Source: Prorocentrum cordatum (lineage: Eukaryota > Sar > Dinophyceae > Prorocentrales > Prorocentraceae). Taken from it: 64,000 nucleotides of DNA. A model generated the notes under the pieces. The model was given only the letters and a program-made list of their open reading frames with translations. It had not been told where the DNA came from and did no database searches. A program made the translations under genes and the position numbers. The stretch lies in contig CAUYUJ010000686.1 in the NCBI GenBank assembly GCA_963575745.1, positions 27,410 through 91,409 of the forward strand, written 5' to 3'. The number at the start of each line of letters is the position of its first letter. The stretch's first letter is position 1. Positions 10,748 through 20,849 of this stretch are shown one piece after another.

Positions 10748-11085
10748 GGTCAGTTCGGCTACTCTACGGCACACTATGTGTCCTGGGTCCTTCTCAATGG
10801 TTGGTTTCTTCAAACATGTGCGCCCAGTGCGCGGTCGAGGCTTGTCTTCGTGAGTTGTCTTGACTGCTGGATTTCAGGCTGTGTTTGGCTTGTCTTCTGG
10901 AGAAAAGGTGAAATTCTGCGCGGCTGGCGCCTGTGCACGAGGGCGTTGACTAAAGTTGGCAGATCGATATGGTACGATGGGCTCCTCGCGGCACTCCTAT
11001 TGGTCCCCTGGCGACTTGGGGTCTCTGAATTGGGGCTCAGAAGCCACAGCGATTCTGGGGGGAGCCCTGTAGTGAATGAAAAATG
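10748..11085 (+). repeat. B1 repeat of the YR retroelement
   Basis: About 335 bp matching B2 at 11211-11546. Shared pieces include CAATGGTTGGTTTCTTCAAA, CATGTGCGCC, ACGATGGGCTCCTCG and GGGGCTCAG. It begins right after the recombinase ORF end and abuts A2. Confidence 0.85.
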
Positions 11086-11090
11086 CAGTT

Positions 11091-11155
11091 CAACGTGCCT
11101 TCATCGCCGTGCGTCCTGCTCTCCCCGTGCCCGTTGTCCTCCGCGCTCAAAGTGC
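11091..11155 (+). repeat. A2 repeat of the YR retroelement
   Basis: Direct copy of A1, 6448 bp downstream and sandwiched between B1 and B2. Confidence 0.85.
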
Positions 11156-11210
11156 CCCTGCCGTCTTCCCCGCCACCGCCCTCCAGTGCAGCGCATTCGT
11201 CTGCCTGCGC

Positions 11211-11546
11211 GGTCAGCTCAGCTGCTCTGCGGCGCACCATGTACCCTGGACCCTTTTCAATGGTTGGTTTCTTCAAACATGTGCGCCAAGTACGTGGCCG
11301 AGGTTTGTCTCCATGGGTTGTTTTTTGACTGCTGAATCCCAGGCTGTATTTGGCTTGCCTTCTGGGGAAAAACGTGCAATATTGCGCGGTGGTCGAGCGC
11401 CTTGGGATATGTTAGCAATTCGACATGATACGATGGGCTCCTCGTGGCACTCCCATTGGCCCCCTGAAGATTGGGGGGGCCATTGAATGGGGCTCAGCAG
11501 CCACAGCGACCCTGGGGAGAGCATTGCAGAATATGAGAAGTGCCTA
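11211..11546 (+). repeat. B2 repeat and right end of the YR retroelement
   Basis: Direct copy of B1 at an offset of about 463 bp with scattered substitutions and small indels. Similarity stops near 11546, taken as the right terminus. Confidence 0.8.
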
Positions 11547-11960
11547 TATATGCAGGCATACATACACACCGGACGTCGACAAAATGCTGCACCACTTTAG
11601 GCGAGCACCGAAATGTGCACTTCAACACTCCCCCCCCCTCCCCTTCCCCACACCCCCTCGCCCCCATCCAATATTGGTTGCGCGCGAGAGGGAGCTGTTC
11701 TGAAATTCCCCAGGTGGTCGACAGAACGTTGCCGATGTTCCGTAGTTACGCACATGTTTGCATCCTCGCACATGTGCGTGCGTTTCCGTGCATATGGTTA
11801 CGTATTCTATTTCCACATGTACATGTACAATTATATACACTTATATGTATGCTAAACCCCGCCCGTGCGATCCACCTCGCGCTCTTTCTTTTTTTTCTGG
11901 AGTCGCATGAAAAGACCCCTGACATGTAAGGGCGCGGTGCTCGTGAGTCTACAGACCGAT
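11547..11960. other. No gene recognised
   Basis: C-rich tract near 11630-11680, then AT-richer sequence with CATGTACATGTA-like words at 11815-11830. No credible ORF. Confidence 0.4.
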
Positions 11961-12930
11961 TCATTTCGCCCGCCCGCGCCACAGCATCCCGCCCGTTTTC
12001 AGAAACCGATCTTGGCCACCACTGTGCAGAACGCACTTGGTCGTCGAATAACTTTCGGAAGAGCCAGCCGCTGACCGCTTTCCAACGCGCTTTCGTGCGC
12101 GTTCCCAGCAGCGGTCTTTCAATTGTGTTCCGCCTTTCGCGTGGATCATTTGCCTTTCGACCTTGTGTGAAAATAATTGTACACACCTCGGGCGTATTGT
12201 CTGCCCATTGCGGAGCTGCTTAGGCTTGCGCATTACGCAGTCGTGAATAACCCCACGCAGGTACCTCTTCCGATTCTCTCCGGGCTCGCAAGACCGAGCG
12301 CCGTCTGCGCGCAGAAATACGCGCCGACCTTCCGACCGCTTTTTGGCGATCGGGGCCCAGTCCGTCTTCCTGATTGGGCCAGGGCCTGGCGCTCTGGTCT
12401 TCGTGGATGTAGGCTTCGCGCGGAATGAATTTTGCGATTCTGGGCGGCCCCTCTCGAGATTTCCCGCCCATGGGTACCATTTCAATGTTGTTGCCTTCTT
12501 CTCCTGGATAAGACTCCTGCCAAGATCGACGTCGTCGGCTTCCACGTCGCGCCATTCTCTGTTCGACGAGCCCCCGAAGCGGACGCGCTGCTCGCGCAGC
12601 CGAACGAACTGCCTTCTGCATGCGCCCAGCTTCTTGGACATGGTGCCGATAAGCTCCCAACGATCTGCCCGCGCCAGATGGTTCTGAGAGAGCTTCAACG
12701 CCAACACGAGGCCACGCAAAAGCTTCACATGGGTGCGAAGCGACTTAAAACTTTGACCCCATCCAGCTGAAAATGGCGGATATCTGGCGCGGGGTATAAT
12801 AAGATTATGGCCGTGCCTTGCCCGGCATCGGTAAGCTCACGTGCCTTCGCGCCGCTTCTGAAGCGGCGACACGCACCCCGTCGAACAGCGAGGGCAGCTG
12901 AACTTACTCCAGTCCTGCAGAATGCCATCC
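11961..12930 (-). pseudogene. Minus-strand coding remnant, unknown
   Basis: A 255-codon ORF (12728 down to 11961) and an overlapping-frame segment upstream (12928-12725) appear to be parts of one frameshifted coding stretch. The best-looking part is an amphipathic Arg/Leu/Lys-rich sequence such as SQNHLARADRWELIGTMSKK (about 12690-12630), and a parallel frame is more protein-like around 12480-12340. I recognise no domain. Basic, helix-rich character would fit a retroelement structural protein, but that is a guess. Confidence 0.3.
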
Positions 12931-13075
12931 GCCGTTAGCTGAGCAATGCATGTTTTTTTTTCACCCTGTTGCATTATCCTGTCCATGCCCCATGCCCACC
13001 GCTGCCGCTCCCGCGGCTGACGTTTGGCGGTGCCATGGCGAACGTAGGGCGTTGTCTTCCAAAGAGCTGAATGTG

Positions 13076-13152
13076 TATATATATATATATATATAAATAA
13101 ACATACCTATATGTATGCATGTTTCTATATATATATATATACGCATATATAG
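13076..13152. repeat. (AT)n microsatellite, two blocks
   Basis: Alternating TA runs at about 13076-13097 and 13127-13151. Confidence 0.85.
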
Positions 13153-13154
13153 AT

Positions 13155-13533
13155 TGCAGAGTTCAGTGGGCGAGCGCACGCGCTTCCTGCCCTTCTTCGA
13201 CGCGGAAAATGTTTGCAAAAGGCTCTTCATGGGGCGGCCATGCGCAGCCTTCCCTTTGCAGGCCTTTGCGCCGCGCAAGGAATCATCTGAGCCGCCCAGC
13301 GATGGTGGGCGGGGCGAATCTTGGCCGGCCTCGAACGCGATGTAAATTTTATGTAGCCTAGACGCCGCGCCCGCGATTAGCTCCGCCGCGCCGCCGTGGA
13401 AGCTGACGACCGCGTGCTCGCCGACGCGCAACCCGCATGCGCGGCCGTTCCTGGGGATGCAATTGCTGGGAGGTTTTCGCTGTAGCGTTCGAGAACTATT
13501 ACTTTGAAAGCGAACGAGACGCATGCGCGGCAA
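13155..13533 (-). pseudogene. Minus-strand partial coding segment, unknown
   Basis: The frame reads GLRVGEHAVVSFHGGAAELI and continues for about 100 residues of balanced composition before running into the (AT)n tract. A stop lies shortly after SPTEL near 13155. It may be one exon of the same gene as the 12-12.9 kb remnant, with the AT tract inside an intron. No family recognised. Confidence 0.3.
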
Positions 13534-13749
13534 TGATACAAAGGCATTGAAATGCCGCGTCGACGGTGTTCGGACCCAAGGACCCGCGCAAAACTTGAGG
13601 ATGCAATGGTTCTTTTGGAACGCCGCTCACCCTCACTATGCGGACTGGATGCAAACCCCATTAGGCATCCGAAGATTGATTGAGCAGCATCCGGCTGCAT
13701 AAGAACGATTTGACCAAATTGGAAAAGGCCGACATAGAGAATCACCCCC

Positions 13750-14005
13750 CAGCAATTGCGGCTTACCTCGGCGGAGCAACTGGGCCGAGGCCGCGGAGCA
13801 ACTGAAACCAAGCGGCGGAGCAACTGACACCAAGCGGAGGAGCGGCGGAGCAACTGAGCCAGTTGTTGGCCCAGTTGCTCCGCCCGCCCATCTCAGTTGC
13901 TCCGCCCGCCCCCCGTCCCCCCTGCGCCTCTGGGGCAGTCTCAGTTGCACCTGGGGTGGTTGCAGTTGCCGCAACAGAACCCAAGCGGCGAAGGGCGTGG
14001 AGGAG
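13750..14005. repeat. CAGTTGCTCCGCCC repeats, both orientations
   Basis: GCGGAGCAACTG at 13773-13858 faces CAGTTGCTCCGC at 13869-13910, an inverted arrangement. A CAGTTGCACCTGGGGTGG tail follows. The same words bound each higher-order unit of the array at 16.7-18.4 kb. Confidence 0.75.
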
Positions 14006-14115
14006 GGGGAGGAGGCGGAGGAGCGGAACGGGCGAGGAGGAGGAGGAGGGGGAGGAGGAGGAGGAGGAGGAGGAGGAGGAGGAGGAGGAGGAGGGGGAGG
14101 TGGAGGAGGGCTATC
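14005..14115. repeat. (GAG)n microsatellite
   Basis: GGA/GAG trinucleotides. The Glu- and Pro-rich ORFs here are repeat translations. Confidence 0.9.
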
Positions 14116-14289
14116 GGAAGCGAGCGGGCGAGAACGCAAATAACATTGATTTTCTATGGGTGTTTGAAAGTTGTTGGCTTCTTGAGCCTCCTTGGGACGC
14201 TTTTTGGACTCCTGGAGCCGTCTCGGGGCGGTCTTGGGCCCTGTTGGAGCGTCTTCGGGGCCATCTTGAGGAATCTTGCGCCATCTTGG

Positions 14290-14890
14290 GCGAAACAGTG
14301 CCCTCTGGCACCTCGCGGGGCGCCTCTTGGGCCCGTCTTGGGGTGCCTCTGGGCTTCTCCGAGGGCCCTGGGAAGGGTGCAAGAGTGCCCCTAGAGGGCT
14401 CCCAGAGGCCCCCAAGGGGGCTCCAAGAGGCTCCGAAGAGGGCCCAGGAGTACATCATAAAACAAGCTGTTTTTATAAGCTGGCCTGGTGCCCTCTTGGG
14501 CCCGTCTTGGGGCGCCTTTGAGCCCCCCCGAACGCCCTGGGAAGAGTCCAAGAGGGCCCCTACAGGGCTCCCAGAGGCTCCCAAGAGGGCTCCAAGAGGC
14601 CCCCGAAAGGGTCCAGGAGTACGTTATAAAACAGGCTGTTTTTATAAGTTGTCCTGGGGCTCACTTGGGCCCGTCTTGGGGTGCCTTTGGGCCCCTCCGA
14701 ACGCTCTGAGAAGGGTCCAAGAGGGCCCCTACAGGGTTGCAGGAGGCCCCCAAGAAGGCTCCAAGAAGCCCCCAAGAAGGCCCCGGAGTACCTTACAAAA
14801 CAAGCTGTTTTTATAAACTGCTCTGGGGCCCTCTTAGGCCCGTCTTGGGGCGCCTCTGGGCTTCTCGGAAGGATATGGGAAGGGTCCAAG
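14290..14890. repeat. 170-bp satellite, first block (3 units)
   Basis: Units contain CTCTTGGGCCCGTCTTGGGG, GGGAAGGGTCCAAGAGGGCC and a near-palindrome of the form TTATAAAACA..TGTTTTTATAA. The palindrome copies start near 14455, 14624 and 14793, a 169-bp spacing. The second block is at 15.8-16.5 kb. Confidence 0.85.
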
Positions 14891-14894
14891 AGGT

Positions 14895-15300
14895 CCCCTA
14901 ACGGGCGGGTCGGGTCGGGCCGGGCGGGACATTAAAGTATGATGCATCATCGAGTTGGCACGCGAGTACCCTAACGGGCGGGTCGGGTCGGGTCGGGCGG
15001 GCGGACCCTAACGGGCGGGTCGGGTCGGGTCGGGCGGGACATTAAAGTATGGTGCGTCACCGAGTTGGCACGCGAGTGCCCTAACGGGCGGGTCGGGTCG
15101 GGTCGGGCGGGCGGACCCTAACGGGCGGGTCGGGTCGGGCCGGGCGGGACATTAAAGTATGGTGCATCATCGAGTTGGCACGCGAGTACCCTGACGGGCA
15201 GGTCGGGTCGGGTCGGGCGGGACATTAAAGTATGGTGCATCACCGAGTTGGCACGCGAGTGCCCTAACGGGCGGGACGGGTCGGGTCGGGCGGGCGGACC
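14895..15300. repeat. GGGTCGGGTC / ACATTAAAGTATG repeat, about 110 bp
   Basis: CCCTAACGGGCGGGTCGGGT blocks alternate with GGGACATTAAAGTATG-GTGCATCA and GAGTTGGCACGCGAGT. GACATTAAAG starts at 14928, 15038, 15148 and 15221, giving periods of 110, 110 and 73 bp. The array splits the 170-bp satellite into two blocks. Confidence 0.85.
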
Positions 15301-15399
15301 CGGCCTCGGGAGGCCGTTTTCGGGCTCCGGGACTGAGGCGAAAAATTCCGTTCTGGGGGTGCTGGAATCGCCACGAACGGCCGCCGGAGAGCCGACGGC

Positions 15400-15703
15400 G
15401 TGTCGCTGGGGAGGCGACGGCGGCGGCGGCGGCCCGCCGCGGTCCGTGTCGCTGGGGAGGCGACGGCGGCGGCGGCGGCAGTGGCGACGACGACGACGAC
15501 GACGATCAAGACGACGACGACGACGACGATCAAGACGACGACGGCGACTACGAGGGAGATAATGATGAGCGCGTTTTTCCCGGCCGTAAGCATCCTTACG
15601 GCCCGAAAAAAACACGACGACGACGACCACTACGACGACCACGACGACGACCACGACGACGACGACGACGACCGACGACGACGACGACGACGGCGACGGC
15701 GTC

Positions 15704-15747
<44 letters not shown>

Positions 15748-15765
15748 TGACGGCGACGGACAACT
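15400..15765. repeat. (GAC/GGC)n microsatellite
   Basis: GACGAC and GGCGGC tracts, with a short unique patch at 15555-15605. The Asp/Arg- and Val-rich ORFs are repeat translations. Confidence 0.9.
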
Positions 15766-15774
15766 GGTGCGTTT

Positions 15775-16560
15775 GGACCCCGGGAGGGATCTGGGGACCC
15801 GTCTTTGGGCCCCTCCGAGGTCTTTGGGAAGGGTCCAAGAGGGCCCCTAGAGGGCTCCCAGAGGCGTCCAAGGGGGCTCCAAGAGGCCCCCAAGAGGGCT
15901 CAGGAGTACGTTATAAAACAAGCTGTTTTTATAAGCTGTCCTGGGGCCCTCTTGGGCCCGTCTTGGAACGCCTCTGGGCCCCTCCGAGGGCCCTGGGAAG
16001 GGTCCAAGAGGGCCCCTAGAGGGCTCCCAGAGGCCCCCAGAGGGGGCTCCAAGAGGACCCGAAGAGGGCCCAGGAGTACGTTATAAAACAAGCTATTTTT
16101 ATAAGCTGTCCTGGGGCTCACTTGGGCCCGTGTTGGGGCGCCTGTGGGCCCCTCCGAGGGCCCTGGGAAGAGTCCAATAGGGCCCCTAGAGGGCTCCCAG
16201 AGGCCCCCAGAGGGGGCTCCAAGAGGCCCCGAAGAGGGCCCAGGAGTACGTTATAAAACAATGTGTTTTTATAAGCTGGCCTGGTGCCCTGTTGGGCCCG
16301 TCTTGGGGCGCCTTTGAGCCCCCCCCGAACCCTCTGGGAAGGGTCCAAGAGGGCCCCTAGAGAGCTCCCAGAGGCCCCCAAGGAGGCTCCGAGAGGCCCC
16401 CAAGAGGGCCCAGGAGTACGTTATAAAACAACTGTTTTTATAAGCTGCCCTGGTGCCCTCTTGGGCCTGTCTTGGGGCGCCTTTGGGCCCCTCCGAACGC
16501 CCTGGGCAGGCTCCGAACGTCTTGGGCCTGTCTTGGGGCCGCCTTTGGGCCCGTCGGAAG
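15775..16560. repeat. 170-bp satellite, second block (4 units)
   Basis: The palindrome TTATAAAACA..TTTTTATAAG starts at 15911, 16081, 16251 and 16421, exactly 170 bp apart. The two blocks share the unit, so the 110-bp array and microsatellite between them probably inserted into or expanded within one array. Confidence 0.85.
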
Positions 16561-16699
16561 GCTCTGGGAGCCCCCCGCCCTCAGTCGAGGCCCCCCGCGG
16601 CACGCGCGGCCCCGGGTGCAGCTGGGACCGGAGCGTTGCTCCCTGCAAGGGTCCAGGAGGGCCTCTCTCGGGCCCTTCGCGGAAGCCCTCTTGGCGCAT

Positions 16700-18370
16700 G
16701 GGGCAGCCTGGGGCAGTCTGGGTCAGTCTGGGTCAGTTGGGTCAGTTGGGTCAGTTGGGTCAGTTGGGTCAGTTGCTGGCCCAGTTGCTCCGCCCACCCG
16801 TTTCAGTTGCTCCGCCCGCCCCCCGGCCCCCTTGGCAGTCTGGGGCAGTCTGGAACAGTCTGGGGCAGTCTGGGGCCTGTCTGGGGCAGTCTGGGGCAGT
16901 CTGGGGCAGTCTGAGGCAGTCTGGGGCAGTCTGGGGCAGTCTGGGCCAGTTGGGGCACTCTGGGGCAGCCTGGGGCAGTCTGGGGCAGTGTGGGGCAGTC
17001 TGGGGCAGTCTGGGTCAGTTGGGTCAGTTGGGTCAGTTGGGTCAGTTTGGTCAATTGGGTCAGTTGGGTCAGTTGGGTCAGTTGCTGGCCCAGTTGCTCC
17101 GCCCACCCGTCTCAGTTGCTCCGCCCGCCCCCCGGCCCCCTCGGCAGTCTGGGACAGTCTGGGGCAGTCTGGGACAGTCTGGGGCCTGTCTGGGGCAGTC
17201 TGGGGCAGTCTGGGGCAGTCTGAGGCAGTCTGGGGCAGTCTGGGGCAGTCTGGGCCAGTTGGGGCACTCTGGGGCAGCCTGGGGCAGTCTGGGGCAGTGT
17301 GGGGCAGTCTGGGGCAGTCCGGGGCAGTCTGGGTCAGCTGTGTCAGTTGGGTCAGTTGGGTCAGTTGCTGGCCCGGTTGCTCCGCCCACCCGTCTCCGTT
17401 GCTCCGCCCGCCCCCCGGCCCCCTTGGCAGTCTGGGGCAGTCTGGGGCAGTCTGGGGCAGTCTGGGGCCTGTCTGGGGCAGTCTGGGGCAGTCTGGGGCA
17501 GTCTGAGGCAGTCTGGGAAGTTTGGTGCAGTCTGGGCCAGTTGGGGCACTCTGGGGCAGCCTGGGGCAGTCTGGGGCAGTCTGGGGCAGTCTGGCAGTCT
17601 GGGCAGTCTGGGTCAGTGGGTCAGTCTGGTCGGGTCAGTTGGGTCAGTTGCTGGCCCAGTTGCTCCGCCCACCCGTCTCAGTTGCTCCGCCCGCCCCCGG
17701 CCACCTTGGCAGTCTGGGGCAGTTTGGGACAGTCTGGGGCAGTCTGGGACAGTCTGGGGCAGTCTGGGGCAGTCTGGGGCAGTCTGGGACAGTCTGGGGC
17801 AGTCTGGGACAGTCTGGGGCAGTCTGGGGCAGTCTGGGGCAGTCTGGGGCAGTCTGAGGCAGTCTGGGGCAGTTGGGGCAGTGTGGGGCAGTCTGGGGCA
17901 GTCTGGGGCAGTCTGGGGCAGTCTGGGGCAGTCTGGGGCAGCCTGGGACAGTTGGGGCGGTCTGGGGCAGTGTGGAGCAGTCTGGGTCAGTTGGGTCAGT
18001 TGGGTCAGTTGCTGGCCCAGTTGCTCCGCCCACCCGTGTCAGTTGCTCCGCCCGCCCCCGGCCCCCTCGGCAGTCTGGGACAGTCTGGGGCAGTCTGGGA
18101 CAGTCTGGGGCACGCTCGGGCAGTCTGGGGCAGTCTGGGGCAGTCTGAGGCAGTCTGGGGCAGTTGGGGCAGTGTGGGGCAGTTGGGGCACTCTGGGGCA
18201 GTCTGGGCCAGTCTGGGGCAGTCTGGGGCAGTCTGGGACAGTGGGGCAGTTGGGGCGGTCTGGGGCAGTGTGGGGCAGTCTGGGTCAGTTGGGTCAGTTG
18301 GGTCAGTTGCTGGCCCAGTTGCTCCGCCCACCCGTCTCAGTTGCTCCGCCCGCCCCCCGGCCCCCTAGGC
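16700..18370. repeat. 10-bp minisatellite in six higher-order units
   Basis: The basic unit is GGGGCAGTCT. Blocks of it are separated by a conserved spacer: GGTCAGTT repeats, then TTGCTGGCCCAGTTGCTCCG and CAGTTGCTCCGCCCGCCC. Spacers start near 16773, 17082, 17364, 17648, 18009 and 18307, giving units of 282-361 bp. Ten-bp units have no stop in any plus frame, which creates ORFs up to 694 codons that are not genes. Confidence 0.95.
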
Positions 18371-18401
18371 GCCACTGGGGGCGGTCTCAGTTGCAACTGG
18401 G

Positions 18402-18986
18402 GTGGTTTCAGTTGCTCCGCCAATTGCTTCCCAGCAATTGCACCAAGACGTTCCCGCCGTCGACCAAGAAGCGCCCGCCGTCACGCACGCGCGACGGCGC
18501 GGCACGCCTCACTTGGAAGCCGAGCGGGCGGAGCATGTCATTGCCGCCCTGGAGAGTGGGAACGGGGACAACCGACGCCAACACCACCAGGGAGCACCAG
18601 CTCGACCAGCCAAGGGGGGGAAGGGCCTCCCCGGCGCTGCCGACGTCGCCTTTCGCTCGATACACCCCCTGCCCCCAGCTCGGAGAGGCATCGTGGACCT
18701 ACTCTCTGGAGGAGGCGCCCCTGGCGGCGCCGGCGTCGCCCCCCCCCCCCCCCCCGAGAGATCCGACGCAGGCGCGCCGTCGCGCGAGCAGAGCAGTGGC
18801 GCCCTGGGCGCCGCAAGCGCCCCCGCGAAATCCAAGGGCGCCTGCGGCGAGCCATGGCGCCGCTGCGGGCCCGACGAGGCGTCTGTGTTAGACCTCTGTC
18901 CTGAACCGCCCACAGCGGGCCGCTCCGCGCGCGCGATACTGCAAAACCAACGTCGCGAAGTGCTCTGGCAACGCAAGCGTCCTTGA
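18402..18986 (+). CDS. Hypothetical Ala/Pro/Arg-rich ORF
   Basis: A 194-codon ORF following the minisatellite. The middle (codons for about 18490-18700) has mixed composition, e.g. AERAEHVIAALESGNGD, with a proline run later. It overlaps, antisense, the tail of the minus-strand gene at 18.5-20.8 kb, so only one of the two is likely real here. No domain recognised. Confidence 0.22.
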   Translation: MVSVAPPIASQQLHQDVPAVDQEAPAVTHARRRGTPHLEAERAEHVIAALESGNGDNRRQHHQGAPARPAKGGKGLPGAADVAFRSIHPLPPARRGIVDLLSGGGAPGGAGVAPPPPPERSDAGAPSREQSSGALGAASAPAKSKGACGEPWRRCGPDEASVLDLCPEPPTAGRSARAILQNQRREVLWQRKRP

Positions 18987-20849
18987 GCTCGACGTTGCGG
19001 CCGCTGGGGCAGCGGGCCGCTTCCTCCCGCACGCGCGAGAGCCCTTGGTCCACGAGGATGCAGAGCGCCTTGCGGTCGCTGCTGCAACGCGCCCTCTTCG
19101 ACTGCCGGTTGCCAAGGGCAGGGCTGTCCAGTAGCTGGCAGGCAAGTGCTTCTTGTCGAGAGCGCACGCGCACACCGCGCACTCCTGTCTCTGCGTCGAA
19201 AGGACCGCAGCCTGTCAAATCATATGCTTCGCTGTCAATTTCAGAAAGGGGCCGCACATTGGCTTCGATGGCCGTGAAGAACACGACGCCGTCTAACTGC
19301 GAAGCGGCCGATAGGAATTTGTTGGTGGACGCGCGGATGATAGTGCCCACCGCCGAGTCCAAAATGCAAAGCTGCCCTTCGCGCACCTCGACGGCCATGC
19401 AGTGCCCGAAGGTGCCTCCGCATGGCTGTCAACGCACCAGCTGCGAGTTTGCCTGGATGGCGTCGCGGATCGCGCCGCGACACACTTGCAGCCACGGCAC
19501 CTGACCTTCACGTTGCGAATCGTGGCCCCAGTGCTCGTTGAACTCACGCACTGTGCGAGGCCCGCAGCACGGCGGCCGCGCTTGCGGAGAGAGCTGCTCC
19601 AAGTGCTGCGCGGCATTGTATAGACATGCGCCAAGCACTGCAGGTGCTACGGGTGACGGAGGCTCTGCGCCGCGCGCTGCGTCACCTGATGGCGGAAGCA
19701 GTTCTCTGAGCAGCGCGTGCACTGGCGATGCATTTGCCACCTTGAGCTTCACCCCGCAGTCTTCCTGGAGGTCGCCAAAGATTTCATTTGCGCGGAATCC
19801 AGGGGCGCATGTCGATATGGGTTCATCGAAGATGGAGCACGCGATGTTCCACTTCTGCTGGCCACTGCACTGACGCGTGACCTCCATCACTTCGTCCTCG
19901 CGCGCCGACAAGGCATGGAACAATCTGGTCGCGGCTGGCCTTCGCCGCGGCCAAAACTTTTGGGGAAGATGCTGAAAAAAAACACCAGATCCCAAAACGA
20001 TGTCTTTGGCCTGCGCCGCGTCGACGGCGAGCGACCACAAGAATGGAACGTTGCTCGCGGGCGTGCCCACGCCGAAGATCTTCGCGATCATCCTGTTAGC
20101 TTCCGAGAGGTCAACCTAGAGATAGTCGCTGACGAATGCCCTCCAGGCGTCGCAAGATTGAACGAACCTTTCTAATGACCGCAATGGCACTGCTATTTTG
20201 AATGCAATTTCCTCACCTCTCTCAGGAGGAGCGCGGGGAAGCAGTTCGTTATGTCGACGCTGTAGCTCAAGCCAGTCGACGCCACAGACCGCGACTCTTT
20301 TGCGGGCCATTGTAGCGCAGGCCCGCGCGGGCACATTCTGCCGGGGAGCCCATGCTTTCCATAGTGCTTCACTTGTAGATCGACGTAGTCCCCAATGGCA
20401 ACTCCTTACTTCATGCACCGTTCGATGTACTTGCTTAGCATGTCTGGTCTCCGGTCATGGCCAGCCAATGCGTGGGCTTGCAGCGCGGCGATGTTCCCCC
20501 GCTCCGTCAGCGCGCCTGCGTCCACGTCGTCATCGTGGTAATTGAAAACAAGATTGTCAGTGTCATTGCGACAAAAATCAACGAAAGCGTCGTCAATGGT
20601 ATCGGCGCCGAGGAAGGTGTCCTCGATGGTCTCGGCGTTGGCCCAATAACGGCCCCACTCGTCCCAAGTGCCGAAGTGCTGAGGCCCAGGAGTCCCCCAG
20701 AGTTGCTCGAGGCGCTCGATGTCGAGATCGAGTCTGGCATAACCACCACCGCCGCTCGGGCGCAGAGCATGAGGCCACGCACCCACTGCGTCTGCCAATG
20801 ACTGATGCACCCACTGCGTCTGCCAAGAAATCCTATTGCAATGCTCCAC
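18538..20849 (-). pseudogene. Putative palm-domain polymerase-like protein with a C-terminal hydrolase-like segment, broken
   Basis: One minus-strand coding stretch can be followed across frames. The N-part (20849 to about 20210) is acidic and then reads GLSYSVDITNCFPALLL (about 20275-20225), like the DxxNxxP palm motif A of some polymerase/RT-like families. The next part (about 20200 to 19429) includes NIACSIFDEP, possibly a motif-C-like FDE, and a helix-rich body. The last part (from 19428) has GGTFGHCMAVEVREGQLCIL followed by Asp-Ser, reminiscent of the His/Asp region of a papain- or Ulp-like peptidase. Breaks: TAA near 20406, a frame change near 20215 (where GAG|GTGAGG also looks like a splice donor), TAG at 20116-20118 and TGA at 19429-19431. 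The family guess rests on motifs only. The coding end is unclear beyond about 18930. Confidence 0.4.
20772..20826 (+). repeat. 30-bp tandem duplication at the foldback's left edge
   Basis: GCACCCACTGCGTCTGCCAA occurs twice, 30 bp apart, immediately before the foldback element, and could reflect its insertion. Confidence 0.6.

Larger units (their letters stand above)
4643..11546 (+). mobile_element. Decayed YR retroelement (DIRS/Ngaro-like) with methyltransferase domain
   Basis: A plus-strand element of about 6.9 kb. Its repeats have the split direct-repeat order A1 (4643-4707), coding region, B1 (10748-11085), A2 (11091-11155), B2 (11211-11546), the arrangement known for Ngaro/PAT-type tyrosine-recombinase retrotransposons. 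Inside, in order, are a Cys-rich and a basic gag-like region, reverse transcriptase, the RNase H C-terminal part, a DNA-methyltransferase-like domain and a tyrosine recombinase. This order matches DIRS-group elements, which insert by YR-mediated recombination of a circular DNA and leave no target duplication. Several frameshifts and in-frame stops, plus replaced YR catalytic residues, mean this copy cannot move. The repeat pairs are clearly diverged, so the insertion is old. Family placement by domain order and repeats is fairly firm; clade placement needs a phylogeny. Confidence 0.85.

Noticed and set aside
16284-18368. 694-codon and other long ORFs over the 10-bp array
   Set aside because: The unit lacks stops in all plus frames and is not a multiple of three, so the 'proteins' are different translations of one repeat.
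20080-20240. Very short introns (about 24 bp, GTGAGG...AATAG) to explain breaks in the 18.5-20.8 kb gene
   Set aside because: Too short for known dinoflagellate introns; frameshift or stop mutations are simpler.
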